DNA from: Bacillus solitudinis
GTDB lineage: Bacteria > Bacillota > Bacilli > Bacillales > Bacillaceae_D
Assembly: GCF_002797395.1 (NCBI RefSeq)
Contig: NZ_KZ454943.1
Location: 2,951,966-3,015,965 of the forward strand
Length of the DNA stretch: 64,000 nucleotides
Reading direction: 5' to 3'
Shown here piece by piece: positions 1 to 7,444 of the stretch. Numbering within the stretch: the first letter of the stretch is position 1; the number at the start of each line of letters is the position of its first letter. The notes beneath the pieces were generated by a model, which did no database searches, had not been told where the DNA came from, and saw nothing but the letters and a program-made list of their open reading frames with translations. The position numbers were made by a program, and so were the translations under genes.

Positions 1-1
1 C

Positions 2-547
2 GGGTATGATGACGGGACATTCAAACCTAATAATTCTGTTACACGTGCGCAATTTGCTGTATTCTTTGCAAGAACCCTAGATAGTTCATTTAAACCAAAT
101 TCTCGCAGCAACCCTGCTAGTAAAGGGGAAACATTTGTCGTAGAAACCACTGACTGGCTTTATGGTTACCAAAAATATGAAATTGAATTGGTTGAAACTA
201 TTACTGACGGATCTTTAGCTTGGGACATGATTAAAAATGCAAACATGTTCAATGACGAAGCTTCTGAGGGGAAAAAATACGTCTTAGCTAAATTCAGAGT
301 AAAGGCTTTAGATCTACAAGTAGAACCACTACAGGTGAGAGGCGTACTCATTGATGCAGTTTCAAAAACAGGGACTGTATATAGTGAATTTTCATTTGTC
401 GTAGTTCCTGAACCTGTTCTGAGTACAGATTTATATATTGATGGAGAGTACGAAGGATGGGCTTCATTTATGGTCAACGAAAATGATGAACCTTTGCTAG
501 TTTGGGAAAGAGGTTCTGAAACTGAACTTTGGTTCAAAATGAATTAA
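2..547 (+). CDS. SLH-domain surface protein, 5' truncated by the window edge
   Basis: The frame is open from the window start and ends at TAA 545-547, giving about 181 residues. The first residues (GYDDGTFKPNNSVTRAQFAVFFAR) are the end of an S-layer homology repeat, which in this family binds pyruvylated cell-wall polymers. After a short Ser/Asn/Pro linker comes a beta-rich domain of about 130 residues with no transmembrane segment, similar in look to extracellular Ig-like or DUF4352-type domains; its ligand is unknown. The protein is probably secreted and wall-anchored. It ends 33 bp before the sigma-K fragment, so if that fragment marks an element boundary this gene is element cargo. The SLH call is firm; the C-terminal domain call is weak. 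Confidence 0.8.
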   Translation, partial: GYDDGTFKPNNSVTRAQFAVFFARTLDSSFKPNSRSNPASKGETFVVETTDWLYGYQKYEIELVETITDGSLAWDMIKNANMFNDEASEGKKYVLAKFRVKALDLQVEPLQVRGVLIDAVSKTGTVYSEFSFVVVPEPVLSTDLYIDGEYEGWASFMVNENDEPLLVWERGSETELWFKMN

Positions 548-580
548 CAAAAATTATATTCGGTTTTTCAAGACAGATAA

Positions 581-880
581 CATATAGAAGGAAATGAAAT
601 TTCACTCATTGATGTTCTCCAAGAAGACTCAGAAGATATTGTTGATGTCATTCAAATGAAAATGGAAAAGAAGCAAATTTACGAATATATTCATGTCCTT
701 GATGAACGTGAGAAGGAAGTTGTCGTTGGACGATTTGGTCTTGAAAATTTAGAAGAGCGAACGCAACGTGAAATTGCTAAGGAACTTGGGATTTCAAGGA
801 GTTATGTGTCACGGATTGAAAAGAGAGCGCTAATGAAGCTTTTTCATGAGTTTTATAAACAAAGTCAAGGGAAACGATAA
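581..880 (+). CDS. sigK: C-terminal part of sporulation sigma factor SigK (SpoIIIC-like), no N-terminal half
   Basis: The frame opens after TAA 578-580 and encodes [11 protein letters not shown], then a region-4 DNA-binding domain ([20 protein letters not shown]) and [10 protein letters not shown]-type ending typical of the mother-cell factor sigma-K. Regions 1-3 are missing. The first ATG is at 656, inside the conserved domain, so the piece cannot be expressed as a sigma factor by itself. In B. subtilis sigK is split by the skin prophage into spoIVCB and spoIIIC and is rejoined in the mother cell. This piece matches the spoIIIC side, and downstream synteny (sda, yqeG) agrees. In-frame similarity starts abruptly at GNEIS. 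It could instead be a decayed remnant; the N-terminal half is not in the window. Confidence 0.88.
   Translation, partial: HIEGNEISLIDVLQEDSEDIVDVIQMKMEKKQIYEYIHVLDEREKEVVVGRFGLENLEERTQREIAKELGISRSYVSRIEKRALMKLFHEFYKQSQGKR
587..600 (+). other. Putative sigK-element recombination junction
   Basis: Similarity to sigK begins at the codons for E-G-N-E-I, and the codons before (CAT ATA) no longer match. The stretch contains AATGA (593-597), the same pentamer I recall as the crossover core of B. subtilis skin. The breakpoint lies about 20 codons further into sigK than in B. subtilis as I remember it. The other junction is outside the window, so the duplication expected of an attachment site cannot be tested here. 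Confidence 0.5.
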
Positions 881-1047
881 CACATGGTTTCATGTAGAAG
901 GAATTAAAAGAAAACATTAAAATTACGATGCTCTCTTTAATTCGCAAATAAAATCATCGGATTGCTTTTTTGAAAAAAGTTTTAAAATGAGTAATTGGGG
1001 TAAAAAGTTAAGTGGGTAGCATCTTAGATTGACTACCATGAACCCAG

Positions 1048-1079
1048 ACCGCACTTTTAGAGTGCGGTTTTTTTGTTTT
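1048..1079 (+). terminator. Rho-independent terminator downstream of sigK
   Basis: Perfect 8-bp stem ACCGCACT/AGTGCGGT with a 5-nt loop, followed by a T run interrupted by one G. It is the only clear signal in the 224-bp space after sigK. Confidence 0.85.
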
Positions 1080-1104
1080 CTTACGGAAATAAAGTAACCC
1101 ATTT

Positions 1105-1908
1105 CTAAGATTTTTCTTCTTCCAGAACAATATATGGAAATAATAGTATAGTGATATGTAAAGGAAGGAATACATATTTTCTGAAATGTAAAATACCGAA
1201 TCGGGCTAGGGTTTGGTCAAGGACGTAAGTTAAAGCTATTAAGAATCCTGTTAAGCGTTTGTTTAATTTGTAATGGTTTATAGTAAATAAAAGAGAAACA
1301 ATTATAGAATAAATCGGACTGATGATAAAATGCTCTCTCCATGTACCGGTTTTTAGACGAAATCTATATAAATCTTTTATAGCAAAGCCATATAGGCTGT
1401 TTGCATGGATAACTAAGTAGACAAAAAATTTCGTAATTCTTTGCAGTATGAAAGAATGTCTGCCCTTAAACCAACCGTCACTAATGTAGAAATATAGTAA
1501 GGTCAATAAAAAAGTATAGTGAGATTTCCATGTTTGAAGTTTGAAGATATGTTTCTTTATGAAAATTTTTTCAATTATAAAAAAGTAGAAAGAGAAGGCC
1601 ATTTTACCTTTCCACTTTATTTTTATCGCCGTAATAAAGGTTGCTGTTATTGGAATAATGATGGCTTGAGATAAAATGGCGCCAAATACGTTATTGATGT
1701 ATTGGTGTTTTAGAAATTTTGGGTAATAAGTGTACATATTAAAAAGATTCAGTACAATGTATTCAAATAGATAGGCTAGGGCAGTGTTGCTGAGTAGTAA
1801 AAGCAAATATGATTTTCTGTTATCTTTTTTTAGAAATATAAAACCAAGCATCGCTAAATGAATGAGGACTAATATAATAAATGGGTAATTTTTTTTATTA
1901 AAAATCAT
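1105..1908 (-). CDS. Hypothetical polytopic membrane protein
   Basis: A 267-residue protein with about seven hydrophobic segments, rich in Phe, Ile, Leu and Tyr, with positively charged loops (for example RFRLKTGTWREHF) and a short acidic tail. The start ATG is preceded by AAGGAGG at good spacing. It resembles the small polytopic proteins that are often multicopy in Bacillaceae and have no assigned role (CBO0543-like), but I see no catalytic motif. It stands alone, convergent with sigK. Function unknown. Confidence 0.7.
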   Translation of the reverse strand: MIFNKKNYPFIILVLIHLAMLGFIFLKKDNRKSYLLLLLSNTALAYLFEYIVLNLFNMYTYYPKFLKHQYINNVFGAILSQAIIIPITATFITAIKIKWKGKMAFSFYFFIIEKIFIKKHIFKLQTWKSHYTFLLTLLYFYISDGWFKGRHSFILQRITKFFVYLVIHANSLYGFAIKDLYRFRLKTGTWREHFIISPIYSIIVSLLFTINHYKLNKRLTGFLIALTYVLDQTLARFGILHFRKYVFLPLHITILLFPYIVLEEEKS

Positions 1909-2031
1909 TTTTACCTCCTTATGTAGGTCTTATATCCTACGCCGATTAAAAATCTCTACTTCTCTTAGTAGTAGTATTCGGAACTTACCAACATTCATTC
2001 GTTCCTAATTATGTCAGATTTATCTTCTTTT

Positions 2032-2068
2032 ACAGATGCCCTTGATTAAACAAAGGCATCTGTTTTTT
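2032..2068 (+). terminator. Hairpin with T run next to the YjcZ-like gene
   Basis: Perfect 9-bp stem ACAGATGCC/GGCATCTGT with a 14-nt loop. The T run lies on the plus-strand side although no plus-strand gene precedes it. The hairpin sits immediately after the stop of the minus-strand gene ending at 2067 and may serve that transcript despite lacking a minus-strand T run. Confidence 0.5.
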
Positions 2069-2210
2069 ATTTATATCTATACCAACTTACTCCAAGAATA
2101 ATTAATAAGATGACAACGACGACTACGAAAGCAAAACCGACTCCACTTCTGTATCTTTGGGCTGGAGGGGGACAACAATAACGGCCATACCAAGGTTCGT
2201 AATAGTACAT
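2067..2210 (-). CDS. YjcZ-like small sporulation membrane peptide
   Basis: A 47-residue peptide, start ATG 2208-2210, with GGTGG ahead of it. It has a Tyr/Cys/Pro-rich head (MYYYEPWYGRYCCPPPAQRY), then GVGFAF and a single hydrophobic helix VVVVVILLIILGVSW, then WYRYK. This layout matches the YjcZ/SscA class of tiny proteins (FALIVVLFILLIIVG type) made late in sporulation in Bacillus. Family membership rests on pattern only, and the molecular role of the family is poorly known. Confidence 0.72.
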   Translation of the reverse strand: MYYYEPWYGRYCCPPPAQRYRSGVGFAFVVVVVILLIILGVSWYRYK

Positions 2211-2327
2211 AGTGATACCACCTTTCTAAAGAGTTTCTACATTTTATGCTAGGTATATGGCTTGAGGGACTAGGTGTATGCGGAAAAAGGTTAATTGCTG
2301 CAGACCAAATATTCTAAATATTCGGGG

Positions 2328-2356
2328 TTGACGAAAAGATAACAATCTTATATTCT
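2328..2356 (+). promoter_or_regulatory. Sigma-A promoter of the sugar-acid operon
   Basis: TTGACG (2328-2333), 17-bp spacer, TATTCT (2351-2356). Transcription would begin near 2363, leaving a leader of about 98 nt that holds two palindromic operators before the ATG at 2461. Confidence 0.65.
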
Positions 2357-2382
2357 TAAAATAGAAGTAAATAACAAAACTA

Positions 2383-2401
2383 AGTTTTATATTATAAAAC
2401 T
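2383..2401. promoter_or_regulatory. Palindromic operator 1, probable IclR-family site
   Basis: AGTTTTATATTATAAAACT: perfect 8-bp arms around ATT. It shares the core GTTTTAT-N3-ATAAAAC with two other sites in this island. It lies about 20 bp downstream of the predicted transcription start, 43 bp centre to centre (about four helical turns) from operator 2. Confidence 0.72.
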
Positions 2402-2425
2402 ATATTTGTATCATTATAAGAACAT

Positions 2426-2444
2426 TGTTTTATAATATAAAACA
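2426..2444. promoter_or_regulatory. Palindromic operator 2, probable IclR-family site
   Basis: TGTTTTATAATATAAAACA: perfect 8-bp arms around AAT, located 16 bp before the dehydratase start. The longest reading frame of the dehydratase would start at 2425 and translate this operator, which argues for the ATG at 2461. Confidence 0.75.
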
Positions 2445-2460
2445 AATGAGGGGCGTTTCG

Positions 2461-4659
2461 ATGAAAACTTTGTATCCTAAGATTAATAATTCGATTAATC
2501 CGTATCGAGACAATGTTCAAGGAAAGGCGAACGAGCCGATTACAGTCGCGGGATTACTAGACCGTTCAAAACAAATTTTAGGACCTGAGTACGAAGGGTC
2601 ATCTCCTGATTGGACGCTCGAGGAAATTTACAACCGTTTGGAAGAAAATGCACCTCGTATTGCAATAATCGGAGGGTCTTCGGACCACCCAGCTCATATT
2701 ATGGATTTTAAAACAACCTCACATGCGGCGATTCGTATTTGGCAAAATGGTGGAGTTCCTTTTAACTTTTCCACCCCTGTTATGTGTGATGGGACTGCAC
2801 AAAGTAATCAAGGCATGAGCTATTCCCTGCAAAGTCGAAATGCAGTGGCTGAGATGGTTGTTAATCAAATGGAAGCTCATAGCTATCATGGTGCCTTTGT
2901 CATACAAGGATGCGATAAGCAGCCGTTAGGTGTTGTAAGTGCAATGGCACATCTAGATAGAATTAGGCAGTATCGAGGTGAAGCACCCTTTTTTGCTACA
3001 TTTGCACCTGCACATGTTCTTCAAGGTGGGACCATCCCTACCGAATTATTTAAGGAACTTGAGGAAGTAGCAAAAGTAGCGGAAGGCCAAGGAGCAAATG
3101 ATATTGCAGATGACCTAAGAGATGCAATGGATTATATTCTTCAATGCTCTTCAAATACCGCCTTCCAAGGGGTTTTAGAACGGGCAACTGAAAGAGGCAT
3201 CATTACAAAGGCTGTTCATAAAGATTATGAAAAGCGACTTGCTGTTGCCACATGTGATGGAAGTGGAGGTGTATGTGCGTTTAATGGAACGGGGAACAGT
3301 TCAAGACATTTGGTGGCAGGAATGGGTTTGGTTCATCCTGCTGTAGAGCTTTTAACCCAATCTCCTAACCAATCACAAGTTAACGAAGCACTTGATAGTT
3401 TAGCAGGGATGATTAATAATCCAGTATTCGGTGCCGCCAATATTATGGCCACAAACATTCGCAATGCCATTCGAATACATAGTGCATCAGGTGGTTCGAC
3501 CAATCTAATGATGCATATTGTTGCAGGCATGTTATATGGGGGTTATAAATTTAGTCTATGGGATTTAGATGAGATTCATCACTCTCACCCCATTCCTGAT
3601 TTATTCAACTATAGCCTGACGGAAGGGCGCGATATCTTTTCCTTAGCAATGCAATGTTGTGACAGTGAGAGTAGAGGAATGGAGACTTTATTTCATGAAC
3701 TACTTGAAAATGGAGTGCCGATGGACGTAGATGCCCCAACCGTTGCGGCTAAGACATGGCGGGAACGATTAGCCAAGACCGATAATCTTTCGGCAGATCA
3801 TGTTAAAGAAAATCCAATTATTTTAAAAAAGCCACGACGATCCTTTAGTGGCGTTGATGTACTAACAGGAAATTTCTTTGAAAGTGCTGTCGTTAAAATT
3901 AGTGGAATGCCTACACCTCAGCTGAACCAATTTGATAAAAAAGTAGCTTTTGTTCTTTATTTTGAAAATGAAGAAGAAGCGAACCGAAATCTTTTGGATG
4001 CTGATTTATTAAAAAGACTTAAGAAAAACCAAAGCTTCGCGCATCAGAATATGCTATCTCTGTTGAGAGAAAATGGACCTGATTTCTACGAGACCTGGAA
4101 AAACGATGATTATGAATTACTTTTCGATAAAATGGTCGAAGAAAGCATCTTGAAAATTGCAATTATCGTCTCAGGACAGGGACCTGTTGCTTTTGGAATG
4201 CCCGAAATGTTTACGCCGATGCAACATATCAACGCCAATCGTCAGTTAAAGCGAGTTGCAACATTGATTAGTGACGGTCGCTACTCAGGCGTCACATATG
4301 GTGCTGCAATTGGACATATGACCCCTGAAGCTATGGAGGGTGGGGGTATTCTCTATTTAAAAACAGGTGATTTGCTTTATCTTGGATTACGTGAACGCAT
4401 CCTCAATTATGTTGATGAAGCCTCATTCCAAGCAGGTCAATTAACATTCAATTTTAACGACATTAAGTCGTCTCGTGAGAAGCTAGCAGAGGAACGACTT
4501 TCTTCAATTAAAAAACGTCAAAAATTTATTGCGGCTAGTAATCGTATGGTTGGGCATACCGATGCAGCATCTGGTGTAGTGCCAATGGCTGTATTTGAGG
4601 AAGCTGAATTAGATTATAAGAAAGATGGATTAATAAATTTCAATACAGTAGTGAAATAA
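2461..4659 (+). CDS. IlvD/EDD-family sugar-acid dehydratase
   Basis: A 732-residue protein of the dihydroxyacid/phosphogluconate dehydratase family, which removes water from polyols using an Fe-S cluster. Candidate cluster cysteines are in VMCDGT, IQGCDKQ and GSGGVCAFNGTG; HSASGGSTN and SDGRYSGVTYGAAIGHMTPEA are family hallmarks. At 732 residues it is longer than the usual 550-600 and nearer the D-xylonate/YjhG-type branch. The start ATG 2461 follows GAGGGGCG; an upstream in-frame start would lie in the operator. With the FAH dehydratase and ketoglutarate-semialdehyde dehydrogenase nearby, a pentonate (xylonate or arabinonate) substrate giving 2-keto-3-deoxypentonate is inferred. Exact substrate unproven. 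Confidence 0.85.
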   Translation: MKTLYPKINNSINPYRDNVQGKANEPITVAGLLDRSKQILGPEYEGSSPDWTLEEIYNRLEENAPRIAIIGGSSDHPAHIMDFKTTSHAAIRIWQNGGVPFNFSTPVMCDGTAQSNQGMSYSLQSRNAVAEMVVNQMEAHSYHGAFVIQGCDKQPLGVVSAMAHLDRIRQYRGEAPFFATFAPAHVLQGGTIPTELFKELEEVAKVAEGQGANDIADDLRDAMDYILQCSSNTAFQGVLERATERGIITKAVHKDYEKRLAVATCDGSGGVCAFNGTGNSSRHLVAGMGLVHPAVELLTQSPNQSQVNEALDSLAGMINNPVFGAANIMATNIRNAIRIHSASGGSTNLMMHIVAGMLYGGYKFSLWDLDEIHHSHPIPDLFNYSLTEGRDIFSLAMQCCDSESRGMETLFHELLENGVPMDVDAPTVAAKTWRERLAKTDNLSADHVKENPIILKKPRRSFSGVDVLTGNFFESAVVKISGMPTPQLNQFDKKVAFVLYFENEEEANRNLLDADLLKRLKKNQSFAHQNMLSLLRENGPDFYETWKNDDYELLFDKMVEESILKIAIIVSGQGPVAFGMPEMFTPMQHINANRQLKRVATLISDGRYSGVTYGAAIGHMTPEAMEGGGILYLKTGDLLYLGLRERILNYVDEASFQAGQLTFNFNDIKSSREKLAEERLSSIKKRQKFIAASNRMVGHTDAASGVVPMAVFEEAELDYKKDGLINFNTVVK

Positions 4660-4673
4660 AGGAGGAAGTCAAT

Positions 4674-5621
4674 ATGGAGCAAACACGACAATTTATTGAA
4701 AATTTAGGTTTTCCATCAAGTGATTGTCATCACTTACCCACATCATCTAAAACATTTCCTGATGGAGCACAGTACCGAGTTGAAATCCCAAGTGTAGAAG
4801 GACCGGCTTCATTTGAAGCAGTGATTGAGTCATGTGAGCAATATAATGTGGAGATCCATCGGGTCTCACAAGGAAGTGGAATTATGCTCCTTACTGATGA
4901 GGAGCTCAAACAGATGTCTGAGATTGCTAGACGAGAGAAGCTAGAGATAAGTCTCTTTGTAGGACCGCGTGGCAGCTTCGATATTACACCGATGCAGTTA
5001 GCTAGTGCTGGGAAGATTGCAGGGCTACGCTCGCAAGGGATGGACCAACTTGTTTATGCAATTGAGGATGTAAAGAGAGCATGTCATTTTGGAATTCGCA
5101 GCATTTTAGTTGCCGATGAAGGCTTACTATGGCTTGTAAATGAGTGCAAGAAAGCAGGGGAATTACCACCCGATTTAGTAGTGAAAATCTCTGTGCAAAT
5201 GGCTCAATCTAATCCTGTCTCCATCCGGATGGTTCAAGAAGCTGGTGCTGATACCTATAACGTACCAACAGATTTAACATTAGCCAAATTAGCAGCTATT
5301 CGGCAAGCCATTGATATCCCCATTGATATTTATGTTGAGGCGCCAGATGATATTGGTGGGTTTATTCGTCACTATGAGATACCTGAAATTATCCGAGTGG
5401 CGGCACCGGTATATATTAAATTTGGATTGAGAAATTCGCCGAATATCTATCCATCTGGCACTCATTTAGAAGCAACATCGATTGCTTTATGTAAAGAAAG
5501 GGTTCGAAGAGCGAAAATTGGGCTTGATATGTTAAAACGTTATGCACCTCATCTTAAAACTTCACATAAGGGAGCAGAGGGACTCGGAATACCTGTTGAA
5601 GCAGTTGGTACGAACTCTTGA
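4674..5621 (+). CDS. Conserved protein of unknown function, TIM-barrel-like (U32-peptidase-like)
   Basis: A 315-residue soluble protein, start ATG after AAAGGAGG, 14 bp behind the dehydratase and so translated with it. Alternating beta/alpha pattern (ISLFVGPRGSF, VKISVQMAQSN, ADTYNVPTDLTLAKLAAIRQAIDIPIDIYVEAPDD, PVYIKFGLRN) suggests a (beta/alpha)8 barrel, loosely like proteins auto-annotated as U32 peptidases. I see no Zn or Schiff-base motif I can name. Its fixed place between a sugar-acid dehydratase and the regulator suggests a role in that pathway, perhaps an aldolase, epimerase or lactone-handling step. This is context only. Confidence 0.6.
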   Translation: MEQTRQFIENLGFPSSDCHHLPTSSKTFPDGAQYRVEIPSVEGPASFEAVIESCEQYNVEIHRVSQGSGIMLLTDEELKQMSEIARREKLEISLFVGPRGSFDITPMQLASAGKIAGLRSQGMDQLVYAIEDVKRACHFGIRSILVADEGLLWLVNECKKAGELPPDLVVKISVQMAQSNPVSIRMVQEAGADTYNVPTDLTLAKLAAIRQAIDIPIDIYVEAPDDIGGFIRHYEIPEIIRVAAPVYIKFGLRNSPNIYPSGTHLEATSIALCKERVRRAKIGLDMLKRYAPHLKTSHKGAEGLGIPVEAVGTNS

Positions 5622-5688
5622 TAGAAGTGCTCATCTGATCGTCTGTGATATGATAAAGTTAACAAACTAGAAGAAAAGGATGAGCAAT

Positions 5689-6447
5689 GTGCCAATCATT
5701 CAATCAGTAGAAAGAGCTCTACGAATTCTCGATTTATTCGATGAATATCATACAGAAATAAAGATTACCGACATTAGTGAACAAATGGGCTTGCATAAAA
5801 GCACGGTACATTCTTTATTGAAGACTTTACAAAAACATCATTATATTGAACAAAATCCCGAAAATGGAAAATATCATTTAGGATTAAAATTATTTGAGCG
5901 TGGTCAATATGTTATCCAAAGTCGAGATTTACGTTCAATTTCTAAAGAGCATTTAATCAATTTATCAAGGGAAACAGGAAAAACCGTTCATTTAGTCATT
6001 CTTGATGGAATAGAGGGTGTCTATATTGAAAAGGTAGAAAGTTCCTCTGCAACAATTGTCTATTCGAAGATTGGTAAGCGTGTACCTATTCATTCAAGTG
6101 GGGTTGGAAAAGCTCTTGTTGCATTTTTAAAAACAGAAGAAATTGAGCGGATACTTGACGGATATGAGTTTACTCCGCAAACACCACAAACGATTACAAG
6201 TCACGAACTCTTTCTGCAAGAGATTGAAAGAATTCGAGAAATAGGTTACGCCATCGATAACCAGGAAAATGAACCTGGGGTTTACTGTGTGGCGATGCCA
6301 ATTCGAGATTATAGTGGTCAAGCGATTGCTGCGATTAGCATATCGGGGACATCAACAACTGTAACGAAAGAAACTGTGAAACACAGTGTTGAGCTCTTAA
6401 CGGCTACGACTCAGGAAATTTCAAAAAAGCTTGGATTTGGCTTTTAA
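5689..6447 (+). CDS. IclR-family transcriptional regulator
   Basis: About 252 residues: N-terminal winged helix (SVERALRILDLF, then KITDISEQMGLHKSTVHSLLKTL, the recognition helix) and a C-terminal IclR effector domain (GKTVHLVILDG...GVGKALVAF...YAIDNQENEPGVYCVAMPI). The family usually represses or activates catabolic genes in response to a pathway acid. GTG 5689 is chosen because AAAGGA (5675-5680) lies 8 nt ahead; ATG 5680 touches the Shine-Dalgarno. Likely ligand is a sugar acid or keto-deoxy acid of this cluster. The three palindromes at 2383, 2426 and 6502 are its probable binding sites. Confidence 0.88.
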   Translation: MPIIQSVERALRILDLFDEYHTEIKITDISEQMGLHKSTVHSLLKTLQKHHYIEQNPENGKYHLGLKLFERGQYVIQSRDLRSISKEHLINLSRETGKTVHLVILDGIEGVYIEKVESSSATIVYSKIGKRVPIHSSGVGKALVAFLKTEEIERILDGYEFTPQTPQTITSHELFLQEIERIREIGYAIDNQENEPGVYCVAMPIRDYSGQAIAAISISGTSTTVTKETVKHSVELLTATTQEISKKLGFGF

Positions 6448-6486
6448 ATTCATCAGGAGGAGATTGGAAAGTCAGTTAACTCTCAT

Positions 6487-6515
6487 TTGATGTGAAAACA
6501 ATGTTCTATGATATA
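6487..6515 (+). promoter_or_regulatory. Promoter of the FAH/aldehyde dehydrogenase genes
   Basis: TTGATG (6487-6492), 17-bp spacer, GATATA (6510-6515). Operator 3 (6502-6520) covers the spacer and -10, the classic arrangement for repression. The predicted start of transcription is near 6521-6522. Confidence 0.55.
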
Positions 6516-6520
6516 AAACA
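6502..6520. promoter_or_regulatory. Palindromic operator 3, probable IclR-family site
   Basis: TGTTCTATGATATAAAACA: the right half is identical to operator 2, and the left half differs by T to C at one position. Found at the second transcription unit of the same pathway. Confidence 0.7.
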
Positions 6521-6530
6521 ATTGGAAGAG

Positions 6531-7436
6531 GTGATTAAAATAAGGATCATACGTTTTAAAGAAAATAAAGATGTTAAGCTTGCTGCCCTTACGGATGACA
6601 ATTATCTTTATGAACTCCCCTTTGCATCATTTCTAGATATTGTTCAATTGGCAGATAAGAGAGAAGAGACTCTATTAAGCGTTATCAAAGACGTAATCTC
6701 TAATAGTGTACCGCTTGATTGTGTACTTGAAGATTTAAACGTGTTGGTTCCCATTGAAGCGCCTGAGGTGTGGGCATCTGGGGTAACGTACAAAAAAAGC
6801 AAAGAAGCGAGAAATTACGAAGCAACAGGTGGAAAGTTAGATGCCGCCACTTTTTATGACAAGGTTTACGAAGCAAAACGCCCTGAGATATTCTTGAAAT
6901 CGACGAGTTCACGAACGGTAGGACCTGGCGAAGAAGTATATTTACGTTCTGATTCGACTTGGCAAATCCCTGAGCCTGAACTAGGACTAGTGTTGAGTCG
7001 GGATGGAAGGATCCTGGGTTATGTTGCTGGAAATGATATGAGTTGTCGTGACATTGAGGGCGAAAATCCTTTATATTTGCCGCAAGCTAAAATATGGAAA
7101 CATTCTTGTTCGATCGGACCTGCCATTCGCTTAGCAGAAACAGTTGATAATCCATACGACTTCGATATAAGTTGTCGCATCTATCGTGGCGGAAAAATTG
7201 TATTTGAAGGGACAGCTAACACCAATCAATTAAAAAGAACCTACGAAGAACTTGTATCGTATCTCATCCAAGACAATGATGTTTTTGAAGGGACGATTCT
7301 CTTAACGGGAACGTGTATTGTTCCACCGAATGAGTTTACCCTTGCAGAGGACGATTTAGTTGAAATTGAGATTCCTAGTGTTGGTATATTACGAAACGAA
7401 GTAAAGACTCAACATAAGTTAGTAAAGAAAGGATGA
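6531..7436 (+). CDS. FAH-family 2-keto-3-deoxypentonate dehydratase (KdaD-like)
   Basis: About 300 residues of the fumarylacetoacetate-hydrolase fold. The metal-site region [10 protein letters not shown] and the motif [21 protein letters not shown] match 2-keto-3-deoxy-D-arabinonate/xylonate dehydratases, which yield alpha-ketoglutarate semialdehyde, the substrate of the next gene product. The start is uncertain. GTG 6492 lies inside the promoter -35 and is excluded. GTG 6531 is used here, but a near-perfect Shine-Dalgarno (AAGAGGTGAT, 6526-6535) is best placed for ATA 6540, which would give I/M-R-I-I-R-F, a typical family N-terminus. The stop overlaps the next reading frame. Pathway assignment is by family and context. 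Confidence 0.82.
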   Translation: MIKIRIIRFKENKDVKLAALTDDNYLYELPFASFLDIVQLADKREETLLSVIKDVISNSVPLDCVLEDLNVLVPIEAPEVWASGVTYKKSKEARNYEATGGKLDAATFYDKVYEAKRPEIFLKSTSSRTVGPGEEVYLRSDSTWQIPEPELGLVLSRDGRILGYVAGNDMSCRDIEGENPLYLPQAKIWKHSCSIGPAIRLAETVDNPYDFDISCRIYRGGKIVFEGTANTNQLKRTYEELVSYLIQDNDVFEGTILLTGTCIVPPNEFTLAEDDLVEIEIPSVGILRNEVKTQHKLVKKG

Positions 7437-7444
7437 CGAGAAAA

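Noticed and set aside
2425-2460. Extended N-terminus for the dehydratase beginning with MFYNIKQ
   Set aside because: The codons are the palindromic operator itself; the similar MFYDIKQ leader of the FAH gene is the third operator. The Shine-Dalgarno GAGGGG lies after them.
5618-5654. Promoter for the iclR gene using TTGATA and TATGAT
   Set aside because: The two hexamers are 25 bp apart, too far for sigma-A; the gene may be read from the upstream operon.
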